DNA of 64,000 nucleotides from Symsagittifera roscoffensis (Eukaryota > Xenacoelomorpha > Acoela > Convolutidae): contig NC_087064.1 of assembly GCF_963678635.1 (NCBI RefSeq), forward strand, positions 436,001 to 500,000. Direction: 5' to 3'. Made by a program: the position numbers and the translations under genes. Of the stretch, positions 12,966-24,171 are shown piece after piece. Every line of letters starts with the position of its first letter. Positions within the stretch are counted from its first letter, which is position 1. The notes under the pieces were generated by a model. The model saw only the letters and a program-made list of their open reading frames with translations, had not been told where the DNA came from and did no database searches.

Positions 12966-15589
12966 TGATATGAAGTGAAACTGTCAAAGCATGTGTTGAA
13001 GAATGTGCTTGTTTCTGATGTACAGTGAAGGTGGCAGAGGGTGTGTTGGTGAACGTTCTGCTAGTTGCTGACATGGAGTGAAGCTGTCAAGGGGTTTAGT
13101 GAAGAATGTGCTTGTTGCTGACATGGAGTGAAGCTGTCAGAGGGTGTGTCGGTGAATGCTGTGCTAGTTGCTGATACGAACTGAAGCTGTCAAAGGGTGT
13201 GTTGAAGAATGTGCTTGTTGCTGACGTAGAGTGAAGGTGGCAAAGGGTGTGTTGGTGATTGTTTTGCTAGTTGCTGACATGGAGTGAAGCTGTCAAAGGG
13301 TGTGTTGAAGAATGCGCTTGTTGCTGATATGGAATGAAAGTGGCACAGGGTGTGTTGGTGAATGTTGTGCTAGTTGCTGATATGGAGTGAAGCTGTCAAA
13401 ATTTGTGTTGAAGAAAGCGCTTGTTGCTGATATAGAGTGAAGGTGGCAGAGGTTATGTTGGTGAAATTTATGCAAGTTGCTGACATGGAGCGAAGCTGTC
13501 AAAGGGTGTGTTGAAGAATGTGCTTGTTGCTGATATGGAGTGAAATTGGCAGAGGTTGTGTTGGTCTATGTTGTGGCAGTTGATATGTAGTGAAGCTGTC
13601 AAAAGGTGTGTTGAAGAATGTGCTTATTGCTGATACTGAGTGAAGGTGGCAGAGGAAGTGTTGATTAATCTTATGCTAGTTGCTGATATGGAGTGAAGCT
13701 GTCAATGGGTGTGTTGAAGAATGTGCTTGTTGCTGATATGGAGTGAAGCTGGCAGAGGTTGTGTTGATGAATGTGCTTGTTGATGGTATGGAGTCAAGGT
13801 GGCAGAGGGTGTGTCGGTGAAAGCTGTGCTGGTTGCTGATATGGAGTGAAGCTGTCAAAGTGTGTATTGAAGGAAGAGCTTGTTGCTCATATGGAGTGAA
13901 GGTGGCACAGGGTGGGTTGATGAATGTTGTGCTAGTTGCTGAAATGGAGTGAAGCTGTCAAAAGTTGTGTTGAAGAATGCGCTTGTTGCTGATATAGATT
14001 GAAGGTGGCAGAGGGTGTGATGGTGAACGTTATGCTTGTTGCTGATATGGAGTGAAGCTGTCAAAGGGTGTGTTGAAGAAATCGCTTGTTGCTGATATAG
14101 AGTGAAGGTGGCAGAGGGTGTGTTGGTGAAACTTATGCTAGTTGCTGACATGGAGCGAAGCTGTCAAAGGGTGTGTTGAAGAATGTGCTTGTTGCTGATA
14201 TGGAGTGAAATTGGCAGAGGGTGTGTTGGTCTATGTTGTGGCAGTTGATATGTAGTGAAGTTGTCAAAGGGTGTGTTGAAGAATGTGCTTGTTGCTGATG
14301 TGGAGTGAATTTGGCAAAGGGTGTGTTGGTGAATGTTGAGCTAGTCGATATGAAGTGAAGCTGTCAAAGGGTGTTTTGGAGATTGCGCTTGTTGCTGATA
14401 TGGAGTGAAGAAAGCAGAGGGTGTGTCGTTGAATACTCTGCAAATTGTTGATATGGAGTGAAGCTGTCCAAAGGTGTGTTGAAGAATGTGCTTGTTGCTG
14501 ATACTGAGTGAAGGTGGCAGAGGAAGTGTTGATTAATCTTATGCTAGTTGCTGATATGGAGTGAAGCTGTCAATGGGTGTGTTGAAGAATGTGCTTTTGC
14601 TGATATGGAGTGAAGCTGGCAGAGGTTGTGTTGATGAATGTGCTTGTTGATGGTATGGAGTCAAGGTGGCAGAGGGTGTGTCGGTGAAAGCTGTGCTGGT
14701 TGCTGATATGGAGTGAAGCTGTCAAAGTGTGTGTTGAAGGAAGAGCTTGTTGCTCATATGGAGTGAAGGTGGCACAGGGGTGTGTTGGTGAATGTCGTGC
14801 TAGTTGCTGAAATGGAGTGAAGCTGTCAAAAGTTGTGTTGAAGAATGCGCTTGTTGCTGATAAAGATTGAAGGTGGCAGAGGGTGTGAGGGTGAACGTTA
14901 TGCTTGTTGCTTATATGGAGTGAAGCTGTCAAAGGGTGTGTTGAAGAATGTGCTTGTTGCTGATATGGATTGAAATTGGCAGAGGGTGTGTTGGTGAATG
15001 TTGTGGTAGTTGATATGGAGTGAAGTTGTCAAGGGGTGTGTTGAAGAATGTGCTTGTTGCTGATATGGAGTGAAGATGGCAGAGGTTGTGTTGAAGAAAG
15101 TGCTTGTTGATGGTATGGAGTGAAGTTGGCAGAGAGTGTGTCGGTGAAAGCTGTGCTAGTTTCTGATATGGAGTGAAGCTCTCAGAGGTTGTGTTAAAGA
15201 ATGCTCTTGTTGCTGATATGGAAAAAAGGTGGCACAGGGTGTGTTGGTGAACGTTGTGCTAGTTGCTGATATGGAGTGAAGTTGTCAAAAGTTGTGTTGA
15301 AGAATGTGCTTGTTGCTGGTATGCAGTGGAGGTGGCAGAGGGTGTGTCGGTGAGTGCTGTGCTACTTGCTGGTATGGATTGAAGATATCAAAAAGTGTGT
15401 TAAAAATGTGCTTGTTGCCGATATTGAGTGAAGGTGGCAGAGAGTGTGTTGGTGAATGTTATGCTAGTTGCTGATATGGATTGAAGATGTCAAAGGGTGT
15501 GTTGAAGAATGTGATTGTTGCTGATATGGGGTGGCACAGGGTGTGTTAGTGAATATTATGCTAGTTGCTGATATGGAGTGAAGCTGTCA

Positions 15590-16420
15590 AAGGGTGTGTT
15601 GAAAAATGTGCTTGTCGCTGATATGGAGTGAAGCTGTCTGAGGTTGTGTTGAAGAATATGCTAGTAGCTGATATGGATTGACGCTGTCAAAGGGCGTGCT
15701 GAAGAATGTGCTTGTTGATGATATGGAGTGAAGTTGGCAGAGGGTGTATTGGTGAATGTTGTGCTAGTTGATATGGAGTGAAGCTGTCAGGGGGTGTCTT
15801 CAAGAACGTGCTTATTGCTGATATGGAGTGAAGGTGGCAGAGGGTGTGTCGGTGAATGCTGTGCTAGTTGCTGATATGAAGTGAAGCTGTCAAAGGGTGT
15901 GTTGGAGAATGTGCTTGTCACTGATATGGGGGTTGAAGGTGGCAGAGGTTGTGTTGGTGAATGTTGTGCTAGTTGTAATGGAGTGAAGCTGTCGAAGGGT
16001 GTGTTGAAAAATGTGCTTGTCGCTGATATGGAGTGAAGCTGTCTGAGATTGTGTTGAAGAATATGCTAGTAGCTGATATGGATTGACGCTGTCAAAGGGC
16101 GTGCTGAAGAATGTGCTTGTTGATGATATGGAGTGAAGTTGGCAGAGGGTGTATTGGTGAATGTTGTACTAGTTGATATGGAGTGAAGCTGTCAGGGGGT
16201 GTCTTCAAGAACGTGCTTATTGCTGATATGGAGTGAAGGTGGCAGAGGGTGTGTCGGTGAATGCTGTGCTAGTTGCTGATATGAAGTGAAGCTGTCAAAG
16301 GGTGTGTTGAAGAATGTGCTTGTCACTGATATGGGGGTTGAAGGTGGCAGAGGTTGTGTTGGTGAATGTTGTGCTAGTTGTAATGGAGTGAAGCTGTCGA
16401 AGGGTGTGTTGAAGAATGTG
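15590..16420 (+). repeat. 405-bp higher-order duplication at the array edge
   Basis: Two copies of about 405 bp are identified by shared rare variants. CTAGTAGCTGATATGGATTG is at 15661 and 16066. The GATATGGGGGTTGAAGG variant is near 15923 and 16328. This lies just inside the right boundary of the minisatellite, after which unit periodicity is lost. Confidence 0.8.
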
Positions 16421-16640
16421 CTAATTGCTGATATGAAGCAAGCTGTCAAAGGGTGTGCTGAAGAATGTGCTTGTTGCTGATATGGATTGTAGGGGGAAGA
16501 GGGTCTGTTGGAGAATGTTGTGCTAGTTGATATGGAGTGAAGCTGTCAAAGGGTGTTTTGAAGACTGTGCTTGTTGCTGATATGGAGTGAAGATTGTCGA
16601 GGCTGTGTTGATGACTTAAGGGCTACTTGCTGATGTGAAG

Positions 16641-19430
16641 GGAAGATTTTTGAGAAGTAGCAAAAGTTTTTTTCGTAGAACTGCGGTCTGGTTATTCAAT
16701 TGGGGCTAACGAAAAACCGTTTGCTGAACGGTTTGTCGAAACATTTCGGCTTTGTTCCGACCACTGAAAATGAGGATGACTTTTATGTTCGGGTATTTAT
16801 TAATTTTTTCCTTTTTTTGCTCTTTTCACGCAAAATCAGTTACCATAAATAATCACTAGAATGTCTCGTGTAATTTGAACATTGAAAAACTCTGAAAACG
16901 TTTTCTTGGTGTTGAGAAAACACAGTTCGAAATTTTTGATCTAATTTCGAGCTAGTAAATCGAGCATGCAGGCTTACAATAGCTTATTTATGCTCAATTT
17001 AAGCCGTGAAAAATTGTTTCATTCTAGTAAAGTTAGTTTCTGAGTTTTTAGCGCAATTTTAGGAATAAAATAGTTTTAGGAATAAAACAATAAAGCATTT
17101 CTTTCGTGTTTTTTTTTGCTGTAAAAACTGTCTTCTATTAGGTCTATATCAGTATGACTGTCGAGTATGGCCAGGCTCTATTTTCTATGTTCAGACCTTT
17201 TTTCACAGCACGCAGAAAACAACTAAACTAATTTGAATCAACTTTTTTTGCATCTTTTTTTCAAGATTATGGTCGGAACATTGTGCAGCTTGTAGTTACC
17301 GGCCATCCTTTTTTCTTTGTTCACGGTTTCGACATTAATTGTTTTTTGACGATTCATGTATTGCTTCGGGCTTTGGTGGAATGGTTGACATAGTTGTCTA
17401 CCTTCAAAACTAGAGACAGAGTGTACCGAGCTGTATACGATACTTGTGTCGATTTGGCTTGTTGAGCTAATTATGGTCATTGGTTGCATTTGAACTTTTG
17501 CGGGTGCTGTTTCAGGTGATCAGATAGGCGTATTGTTATCATTAGCCGGGGTGGCTACTTAAAGTTTATTTTATAATTTATTTTATTATGAACAAAGATG
17601 CCACGTGACAATACTAAACAAGTTATCCCTCTAGCGTAAAACTATCCCTCTTATCATTTTTAGTATGAAAACATAAATTTTGCACCCATTATATCAATAA
17701 CCAGATCAACAGCTTGCCTTGTTTTAACTCAGAACCATTTTGAGTTGGATTTTTCCTTGGCATGCACTAGACACGTAATTAAGGAAACTGATAGAAAAGC
17801 GCTTCGGAGTTATCACAAACTGCCCATTGTTTACCTCTTTTAACTGGATCAAAATTCATTCCGGGCAAAATATAGTTCCAATGTTGAGAACGGGCTACAA
17901 AACATTTTACTAATGCAAAACATTTTACTAACGTTTGTCAATGGTCAATTTATCTGGAGCAAATTTTACAAAGTCAATACGCAGCTCATATCTTCCGTCA
18001 ATTTCTTCAAAAAATGGAAGAATAATCAGAAGCTATGAGGCAAAAATACCAAGAGCTAATTAAAATAGCTTAACTGAAACTAAAATGTTTACAAACATTT
18101 CGGAAAAACAGTCCAAAACACAACCAACATTATTAAATAAGCTTCTAGAATCTACCGCGCGGCCACTAAGCCGACAACGAGTGGTAAGACGCCCATTCAG
18201 CTGACAACAAAAATATTCCATCAAAAATAGTTGTCATAAAAACATTTCGAACAATTAATAGTACACAATCGATCATTCTTTGCGCTTGAAAAGACACAAA
18301 ATAAGGTAACAAAGACAGATAAAACATAAGCCGAAACCATTTATGCTAAATAAAGCTTCTTAGCGAAAAAGAAACGAAATTGAACACCAAGGAAAATATA
18401 CAAAGACAGGGTCATTAGTTTTTTCAATATACAGGATTAAATTAAAAAAAATTGGCTGAGAGCACGATTAAAGTCCCCGATTTGCAACTAAGTCACAAAA
18501 ACAAAAGCAGACAAGATAAGTCCGACAACTCAATTATTCCCGGAAAAAATGTTCTCAATTTCATACATACAGAGAAAAAAGTCACTAATAAAGGTTCACT
18601 AATAAAGCAACACAAAACACCTGGTTTTTTTCAAAAAACAATCAATCATAATGTGTCAAAAAACAATCATATAAAAACAATAACAAAACACAAGCATCGT
18701 TAGTATCAACAGGAAATACCAAAAAAGACTAATAACGACCTGTTGCTTCCCATTGGACAAAATGCCACACCACCGATGAAATTTAAGCAAAACTTCATAC
18801 TACATTACCACTTGGAGTAGTAAACTCCAACCAGCAATGAGAACGTTTTTTATAAGGCTGTGATTACATGTTCTTTGCATATAATTTGCAATGAAATCTG
18901 CAAATTATGCATTAGAAATAGAGACTGACAATAAAACACGATATGCTCGAAAAATCATTTTGCAAATAATTGTGCTAAACATTTAATTTAAATTTCTGAA
19001 AAGAAAATTCGATAGACTTGAATCAAAGTTCAGACCTACAGTTACAAATTTCGTGGTTGAACCTTAAAACCAGCCAGTCAAAATTAAGTTTCTTGAGGCT
19101 TTGAAATAGCAAATATCATAATTGCGATACCAAAAAAAATAGGGAAAAATGAATTCGGTCGAATACGAAATCAGCAGATAATACATTAGAGCTGATGTCT
19201 CGCGATCTTTCCACTTCAGATAGACGAGCTGCTTAGAACGCCTGGCAGTTATCAGCACTGAGCGCTCACACAAACAAATCCCCAGTCAACTGGAAGGGAG
19301 TTCGCATTTCGTCGTTGATTTTGCGTTCGGTTCAGAATTCAGCAAATAGGAAATCGCTACGCACCTGTCAAGACAAATTCAAATTTTGAAGTTTTTCTTG
19401 ATCTCGTGTCTTCATAATGAGAATAGACAT
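16641..19430. other. AT-rich intergenic DNA, no gene recognised
   Basis: This is low-complexity, AT-rich sequence with many A and T runs. The short open frames present (up to 83 codons) have no recognisable domain, no splice context and biased composition. A small perfect inverted repeat, AAACCGTT with a 5-nt loop and then AACGGTTT, lies near 16714-16734. The phrase TAAGCCGACA near 18170 belongs to a dispersed motif that is commoner around 31-33 kb. Confidence 0.6.
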
Positions 19431-19859
19431 CAAATAAACATTAAAAAACGGACCTCAAACGTTTGAAGGTTTCATGCACTTCACAAACTACAGAAAAAAA
19501 GGCAAAAATTAACAAACAAAAATCGTTAAAAAACAACAATAGAAAATGGACCAGTTTGAATGAAGGCATGCAACTATCTTAAGAACTAGTAGAAGCAACT
19601 TATATACTACAGTGAATGATACTTTGCAGCTCAATGCTTGACTTGTTTAGAATTCGTTAACGTACTTAGTCATCAGACTAGCGAAACTTAATGAGAATAC
19701 CGAAAAGAAAATTTGTAAGCTTTGATCAGAAAAAGATGAATATCTGGAACGGCATTAAAAAACGTAGCCCAAGAAATTGAAAAAGTTTCAATGAAAAAAA
19801 TAATGAAAAATTATAAAGCCAAATTTTTTTTTACAAGCCTTGCATGAAGTTACTTTTGA

Positions 19860-20222
19860 GGAAAAACACGACGAATAGGTAACAAACCGCAAAAAAGCGT
19901 GAACAATTTTTTGGAAGTTTTATCGGAAAACTCAGATGACCTAAACAAGTTTGTTCGCTTCGTTAGTCGACACTTGAAAAAATGCGATAGGCTCAATCAA
20001 AAGCTTGTGGGTAAATTGAAATCCGAATATTATTTACAGGCGGTTATAGCGAACAAGAGATGCAAAAATGCAATTTATCGCTTGGTCGCATCAACTGACA
20101 GCAAGGCATTGACGATACAACCGAGCTATAAAATTGAATGCAAAGCTCAAGTTCATTTCATAAACAGTTTCATAAAAATCACTTGCTATTTTCATCAGTT
20201 CCTTCATTTGAGTTCATTTTAA
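19860..20222 (+). CDS. Unrecognised open frame, copy 1 of duplicated segment
   Basis: The open frame runs from just after a TGA at 19857 to a TAA at 20220-20222 (about 120 codons). It contains no ATG near its start, so if coding it would be an internal exon or a fragment. The predicted peptide has a balanced composition (for example VNNFLEVLSENSDDLNKFVR, then basic helices with two Cys residues), unlike the surrounding low-complexity DNA. I do not recognise a family. The last 44 codons overlap, on the opposite strand, the duplicated tail of the macrodomain gene. It could equally be the 3' untranslated region of that gene. Low confidence. Confidence 0.2.
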   Translation, partial: GKTRRIGNKPQKSVNNFLEVLSENSDDLNKFVRFVSRHLKKCDRLNQKLVGKLKSEYYLQAVIANKRCKNAIYRLVASTDSKALTIQPSYKIECKAQVHFINSFIKITCYFHQFLHLSSF

Positions 20223-20693
20223 CTTCCGCAAGACTTTCTCCATCTTTTACCTCCATCTTTTACCCAAATAAACATTAAAAAACGGACCTCAAACGTTTGA
20301 AGGTTTCATGCACTTCACAAACTACAGAAAAAAAGGCAAAAATTAACAAACAAAAATCGTTAAAAAACAACAATAGAAAATGGACCAGTTTGAATGAAGG
20401 CATGCAACTATCTTAAGAACTAGTAGAAGCAACTTATATACTACAGTGAATGATACTTTGCAGCTCAATGCTTGACTTGTTTAGAATTCGTTAACGTACT
20501 TAGTCATCAGACTAGCGAAACTTAATGAGAATACCGAAAAGAAAATTTGTAAGCTTTGATCAGAAAAAGATGAATATCTGGAACGGCATTAAAAAACGTA
20601 GCCCAAGAAATTGAAAAAGTTTCAATGAAAAAAATAATGAAAAATTATAAAGCCAAATTTTTTTTTACAAGCCTTGCATGAAGTTACTTTTGA

Positions 20694-21056
20694 GGAAAAA
20701 CACGACGAATAGGTAACAAACCGCAAAAAAGCGTGAACAATTTTTTGGAAGTTTTATCGGAAAACTCAGATGACCTAAACAAGTTTGTTCGCTTCGTTAG
20801 TCGACACTTGAAAAAATGCGATAGGCTCAATCAAAAGCTTGTGGGTAAATTGAAATCCGAATATTATTTACAGGCGGTTATAGCGAACAAGAGATGCAAA
20901 AATGCAATTTATCGCTTGGTCGCATCAACTGACAGCAAGGCATTGACGATACAACCGAGCTATAAAATTGAATGCAAAGCTCAAGTTCATTTCATAAACA
21001 GTTTCATAAAAATCACTTGCTATTTTCATCAGTTCCTTCATTTGAGTTCATTTTAA
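20694..21056 (+). CDS. Unrecognised open frame, copy 2 of duplicated segment
   Basis: This is identical to the frame 834 bp to the left and is the copy that lies directly beside, and partly antisense to, the last codons of the macrodomain gene. It has no ATG start, no recognised family and no visible splice partner. The identity of the copies reflects recent duplication and gives no evidence for or against coding. Confidence 0.2.
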   Translation, partial: GKTRRIGNKPQKSVNNFLEVLSENSDDLNKFVRFVSRHLKKCDRLNQKLVGKLKSEYYLQAVIANKRCKNAIYRLVASTDSKALTIQPSYKIECKAQVHFINSFIKITCYFHQFLHLSSF

Positions 21057-23101
21057 CTTCCGCAAGACTTTCTCCATCTTTTACCTCGATTTCCATCTTC
21101 GTTTCTGGCTCCCTTTCTTTCACCTCAACGTCTTCAACTGTTTCAGAGCTGGTTCTCGTTCTCTCTTCCCCTTTTTCTTCCCAACTGTTTCCTCCTCCTC
21201 CTCCGTATTTGGAACTAGTGCGGGGGGGCTCTGACTCAGTAGGGGCTTCACTGCTCTCCTTCTCTTTGTCTCCTCCTATGATGTCCTCTTTCGTTTTCAC
21301 TTCCATTTCTTTTTTTCCTCCCTCATCGTCTCTTTCACTCTTTCTCGTTACATCAGCTTTCTTGATTGGTTGCTTTTTGGCTTTCGAACTCGGACTGCTC
21401 TTCGCTTTTTCAACTTGTTTTCCATTATTCCATTCCTTTTTATCTCCTCCTTTGCTGTCTGTTTTGCTTTTTTCACCCCCGCTTTCCTTCTCAGAGGGTT
21501 TAACTTCTTCAGCCTCATTTCCATTTTCAGCCTCCTTTTTCCCATTATTTTTCGCTTTCCAACTATTGTTCGCTACTGCATCCTTTTGCTTTCTCGAACC
21601 TACTTCACATGGCGCTTTTTTCTCCTTCGATTCACTTCCACACTTTCCAGGTTCGTGACTCGCCGACCTCTTCGGCAAAGGTCTTCTTTCTGGGGTTGCA
21701 TCAGCTAATGGAAAATAAGTTGTTCTCATTAATCGCTCGTAGATTTCGATGTCTTTTTGCAGGAAGCAACAAAAAATTACCAGCTTTATCTAAACACGAA
21801 AACCCATTAAAACTATCAAATTATTCTGACAGCCCGAGTTCTGGCTGGCAAACAATTCAATAAATATCAAGTTAGCTGGCCCAATGAAAAACGACCAAAT
21901 TACATACAGAAAAGAAACTCTGTAAAAATGTTATAGTTTAGGAACTTAACTGTTTGAACCCATCAACATAAAAACTAAACAGTTAAAGCTGATTCACAAA
22001 ACATAATAATTACCTCATCAGGGTAATTTTCCAAATAGTATTTCGTGACTTCTAGTGCAATATGAGCTGCGTCCTCATTGGGAAACCCGTAAATTCCCGT
22101 CGAAATACAACAGAAGGCCACACTTTTCAAACTTTTCTCGAGCATTCTCTCAAAACAGGATTTGTAGCAGCTTCTCAGCAACTCTGGATGGTGTCCGATT
22201 GGTCCTACTGTGTGTATGATGTAGTCTGCCGGCAGCAGACACCCACTCGTGACCTTGGCATGGCCGGTGGGGCAGGGGGCAACGCGTCTGCATTCCTCCT
22301 TCAACTTGTTTCCAGCTGCCCGATGAATGGACCCATCCACACCTCCGCCGCCCATCAGGCACTCGTTTGCTTAAACACAACTAAAACACTCTATTGAGAC
22401 AACATGTATTAGTCACTAATTCCCTTTCATCCCAATGCGCTAATAGCAGTAGCAGTAATCGGGTGCGGAGGGGAGGGGAGGGGGTCTGAGACAGTCTTCT
22501 CTTTGATACTATTTTCTGGCATCCACTTTTAGCCGACCCAACCAAAAATTGTTGTACACTTAATTGTAATGTATAAGTACACTTAAAAAGAACGACGATT
22601 TTTTGCACTTTTCATTCCTAACCTAAAAGTATAAAAAGAATGTTGGCTCAATTTAACATAAATTTTGCCTGCCTGGAGTTCAGCCGAGGAGTTACCACCT
22701 AACATAACACTGAGATTGAATAGTGTTAGGGTTCGGTTTTGATCTTGCATCTACAAAAGTTCACTCACTACAGTATATTTACCTGCATTAACAATTGCGT
22801 CGATTTCCAAATGAGTTATGTCTCCTTTATACAGACACAGCCGCTCATTTATGCCATTCCTAGACTCTTCTAAAACAGTTTAGACATTATGCGCCTGAAG
22901 GGTTACAGTAACCCGCAAGTTTGTATTACACCACCCCCCCCCCCCCAAAAAAAAGATAAAATAATCAACACACACACACACACACATACATACGACGCAC
23001 CTTTTACGATAGAGGCAAGAACTGGAGAAAAAATCCGACGCCCCAAAACGGACAATCAAAACCTCAATTATCTCAACTTCACTCCATATACTTTGGAACA
23101 C
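21013..23101 (-). CDS. Macrodomain (MACROD-type) ADP-ribose hydrolase-like protein, 4 predicted exons
   Basis: Exons on the minus strand are 23101-23008, 22869-22783, 22369-22014 and 21783-21013. Phases match at every junction and give 435 codons plus a stop. Introns begin GT and end AG. Exon 2 carries LCLYKGDITHLEIDAIVNAA. Exon 3 starts with NECLMGGGGVDGSIHRAAG and holds GCLLPADYIIHTVGP and ISTGIYGFP. Exon 4 completes the fold with LVIFCCFLQKDIEIY. These are the hallmark ADP-ribose-binding loops of MACROD1/2-type macrodomains, which remove mono-ADP-ribose from proteins and hydrolyse O-acetyl-ADP-ribose. After residue about 205 comes a tail of about 230 residues rich in Lys, Glu, Ser and Gly, probably disordered, as in MACROD2. 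The first exon (MFQSIWSEVE...) uses a weak donor, C|GTAAAA, and is the least certain part; a different upstream exon is possible. The 3' end lies in a recent tandem duplication. Confidence 0.85.
22462..22492 (+). other. G-rich tract, potential G-quadruplex, in intron 2
   Basis: The plus strand reads GGAGGGGAGGGGAGGGGG, four G runs with single-A loops. It lies in the intron between exons 2 and 3 of the macrodomain gene; the transcript carries the C-rich complement. Structure is inferred from sequence only. Confidence 0.5.
22934..22988 (+). repeat. Poly-C/poly-A tract and CA microsatellite in intron 1
   Basis: A run of about 13 C followed by 8 A, then after 20 bp a (CA)n microsatellite of about 10 repeats near 22968-22987. 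It lies in the predicted first intron of the macrodomain gene. In the transcript orientation it gives (TG)n followed by a T run and a G run before the acceptor at 22870. Confidence 0.85.
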
Positions 23102-24056
23102 TATGGAAAACTACTTACGAACTTACGATAAGAACTGAACAAGCTAGAACAAAATAGAAAGGTGAAATTGCGCGAGTTATACTGATATTGAAAAGAAAGT
23201 GAAAAACGATTATTTCGACTCCCCGCGTCAAGCAGATGAAAAACAGCCAAAAACAAATAGCGTGAAAATGCGAAATTTCTAATGATTAAACTATGGATTT
23301 GAATAAAGATTCAACTGTGATTAACAAACACAGATACAAGGCTGATTTAAATTATCCTGACCAAATGATTAAGACTTGAACTTTTCAAGGACTTTCTCTC
23401 AAAATATGTTGATTTCAAACCAACAATGATGAAGACACAATTAGCTGAGTATTTCAACCTACACACGGATCGTTTTTGGTTTTTTAATCAACAAAAAATA
23501 CGTCAAAATCACCGATTCATTGATGACAACACTATATTAAACTGGTAACTTCGGTGCGATGTTTGATTGAATAGAAAAGTCGAATATATCTAATTTTGGG
23601 GGAAAAACTTGCGCCCACATTTTGCATAATTAATTGAATCATGAAAAATTTGCCAAAAATTTTAAGCCAATTCTGTCTTCATAATTTATTGTTCAAAGTC
23701 AACCCGAATTGAGAAAAAAGTGTTTTAAAACTCTACAATTTAATAAGTTTGTCCGGATAAAATAAAACAGTGCTGTGTAGTACTAATCTCTAATACTCGC
23801 TCTAGGAGAAACATAAGCTAAGTAATTTCTGCAGCCTCAATCATTGCCTTAAATAAATCAACGTACTGGATTTTCAATTATTGTAAATAAAAATAGAACA
23901 AAAAGCCTTGGCTCTACATACAACAAAAAAAAACAATTACATACAAACAACTAGGACAGCCGGTGACTGTGCAAGAACCACAGAATGTCCGACGATAATC
24001 TTGAAACAAAACGCTTTTTCATGTTTTTTTTTTTCAAATTAGTATTGTCTGTGATG
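23102..24056. other. AT-rich intergenic region, nothing recognised
   Basis: This lies upstream of the macrodomain gene's predicted first exon and left of the decayed LTR element. I see no domain-bearing open frame, RNA gene or clear core promoter. Confidence 0.5.
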
Positions 24057-24171
24057 TGAATACTTCGCGATAGCTGGAAAGCGACTGTATGGTATGAAAA
24101 TTGAATTAATGATGGTTTAGTTACTGTAAATTGCGGGTAAATAAAAATAAAAAACTATGGGAGAATTAACA
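24057..24171 (-). repeat. LTR (3' end of decayed BEL/Pao)
   Basis: It aligns over its full 115 bp with 29138-29252 with roughly a dozen mismatches (shared TAGCTGGAAAGCGACTGTAT and ATGAAAATTGAATTAATGAT). It has TG...CA ends. Confidence 0.85.

Larger units (their letters stand above)
1..16640 (+). repeat. G-rich minisatellite array, 50+53 bp dimer
   Basis: Two related units alternate head to tail. The 50-bp unit runs TGCTGATATGGAGTGAAGCT then GTCAAAGGGTGTGTTGAAGA and ends ATGTGCTTGT. The 53-bp unit has GGTGGCAGAGGGTGTGTTGG in its middle and ends TGTGCTAGT. All copies have the same orientation over 16.6 kb, and the array continues beyond the left edge. The consensus dimer has about 41 G against 7 C on the plus strand, a strong strand asymmetry. 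Copies differ by point changes, by missing units and by recurring multi-unit blocks. Units become ragged after about 16480 and stop near 16640. The many open frames on the minus strand (up to 149 codons) come from the repeat itself, because only one of its three minus-strand frames has a regular stop. I see no gene here. Confidence 0.97.
19431..21087. repeat. Tandem duplication of an 823-bp segment
   Basis: 19431-20253 and 20265-21087 look identical by eye at a constant 834-bp offset, including a 107-codon open frame repeated without change. The copies are separated by 11 bp (CATCTTTTACC), which itself repeats the sequence just before the junction. The right copy overlaps the last 75 bp of the macrodomain gene, so the left copy carries a detached duplicate of that gene's C-terminal codons and stop. 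Perfect identity means a very recent event, or possibly an assembly artefact. Confidence 0.93.

Noticed and set aside
1-14932. Many minus-strand open frames of 60-149 codons with repeated Ser/Thr/His-rich peptides (for example 6820-7269)
   Set aside because: They follow the 50/53-bp minisatellite units. The peptide changes frame with each dimer because 103 is not a multiple of three, and the same DNA yields two unrelated peptides in different frames. There are no start, splice or composition signals of a gene.
1-16640. CRISPR-like array
   Set aside because: There are no unique spacers between constant repeats; the whole unit repeats, and the genome is eukaryotic.
17238-18703. Open frames at 17238-17489 (minus) and 18452-18703 (plus)
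   Set aside because: They are AT-driven composition with no domain, neighbouring exon or start context.
21370-21708. Plus-strand frames opposite the macrodomain gene's tail (112 and 228 codons)
   Set aside because: They are mirror images of the Lys/Glu/Ser-rich minus-strand exon, giving Phe/Ser/Leu-rich sequence. The minus strand has the domain and splice evidence.
22062-22397. Plus-strand 111-codon frame over macrodomain exon 3
   Set aside because: It is antisense to a conserved macrodomain exon and has no features of its own.
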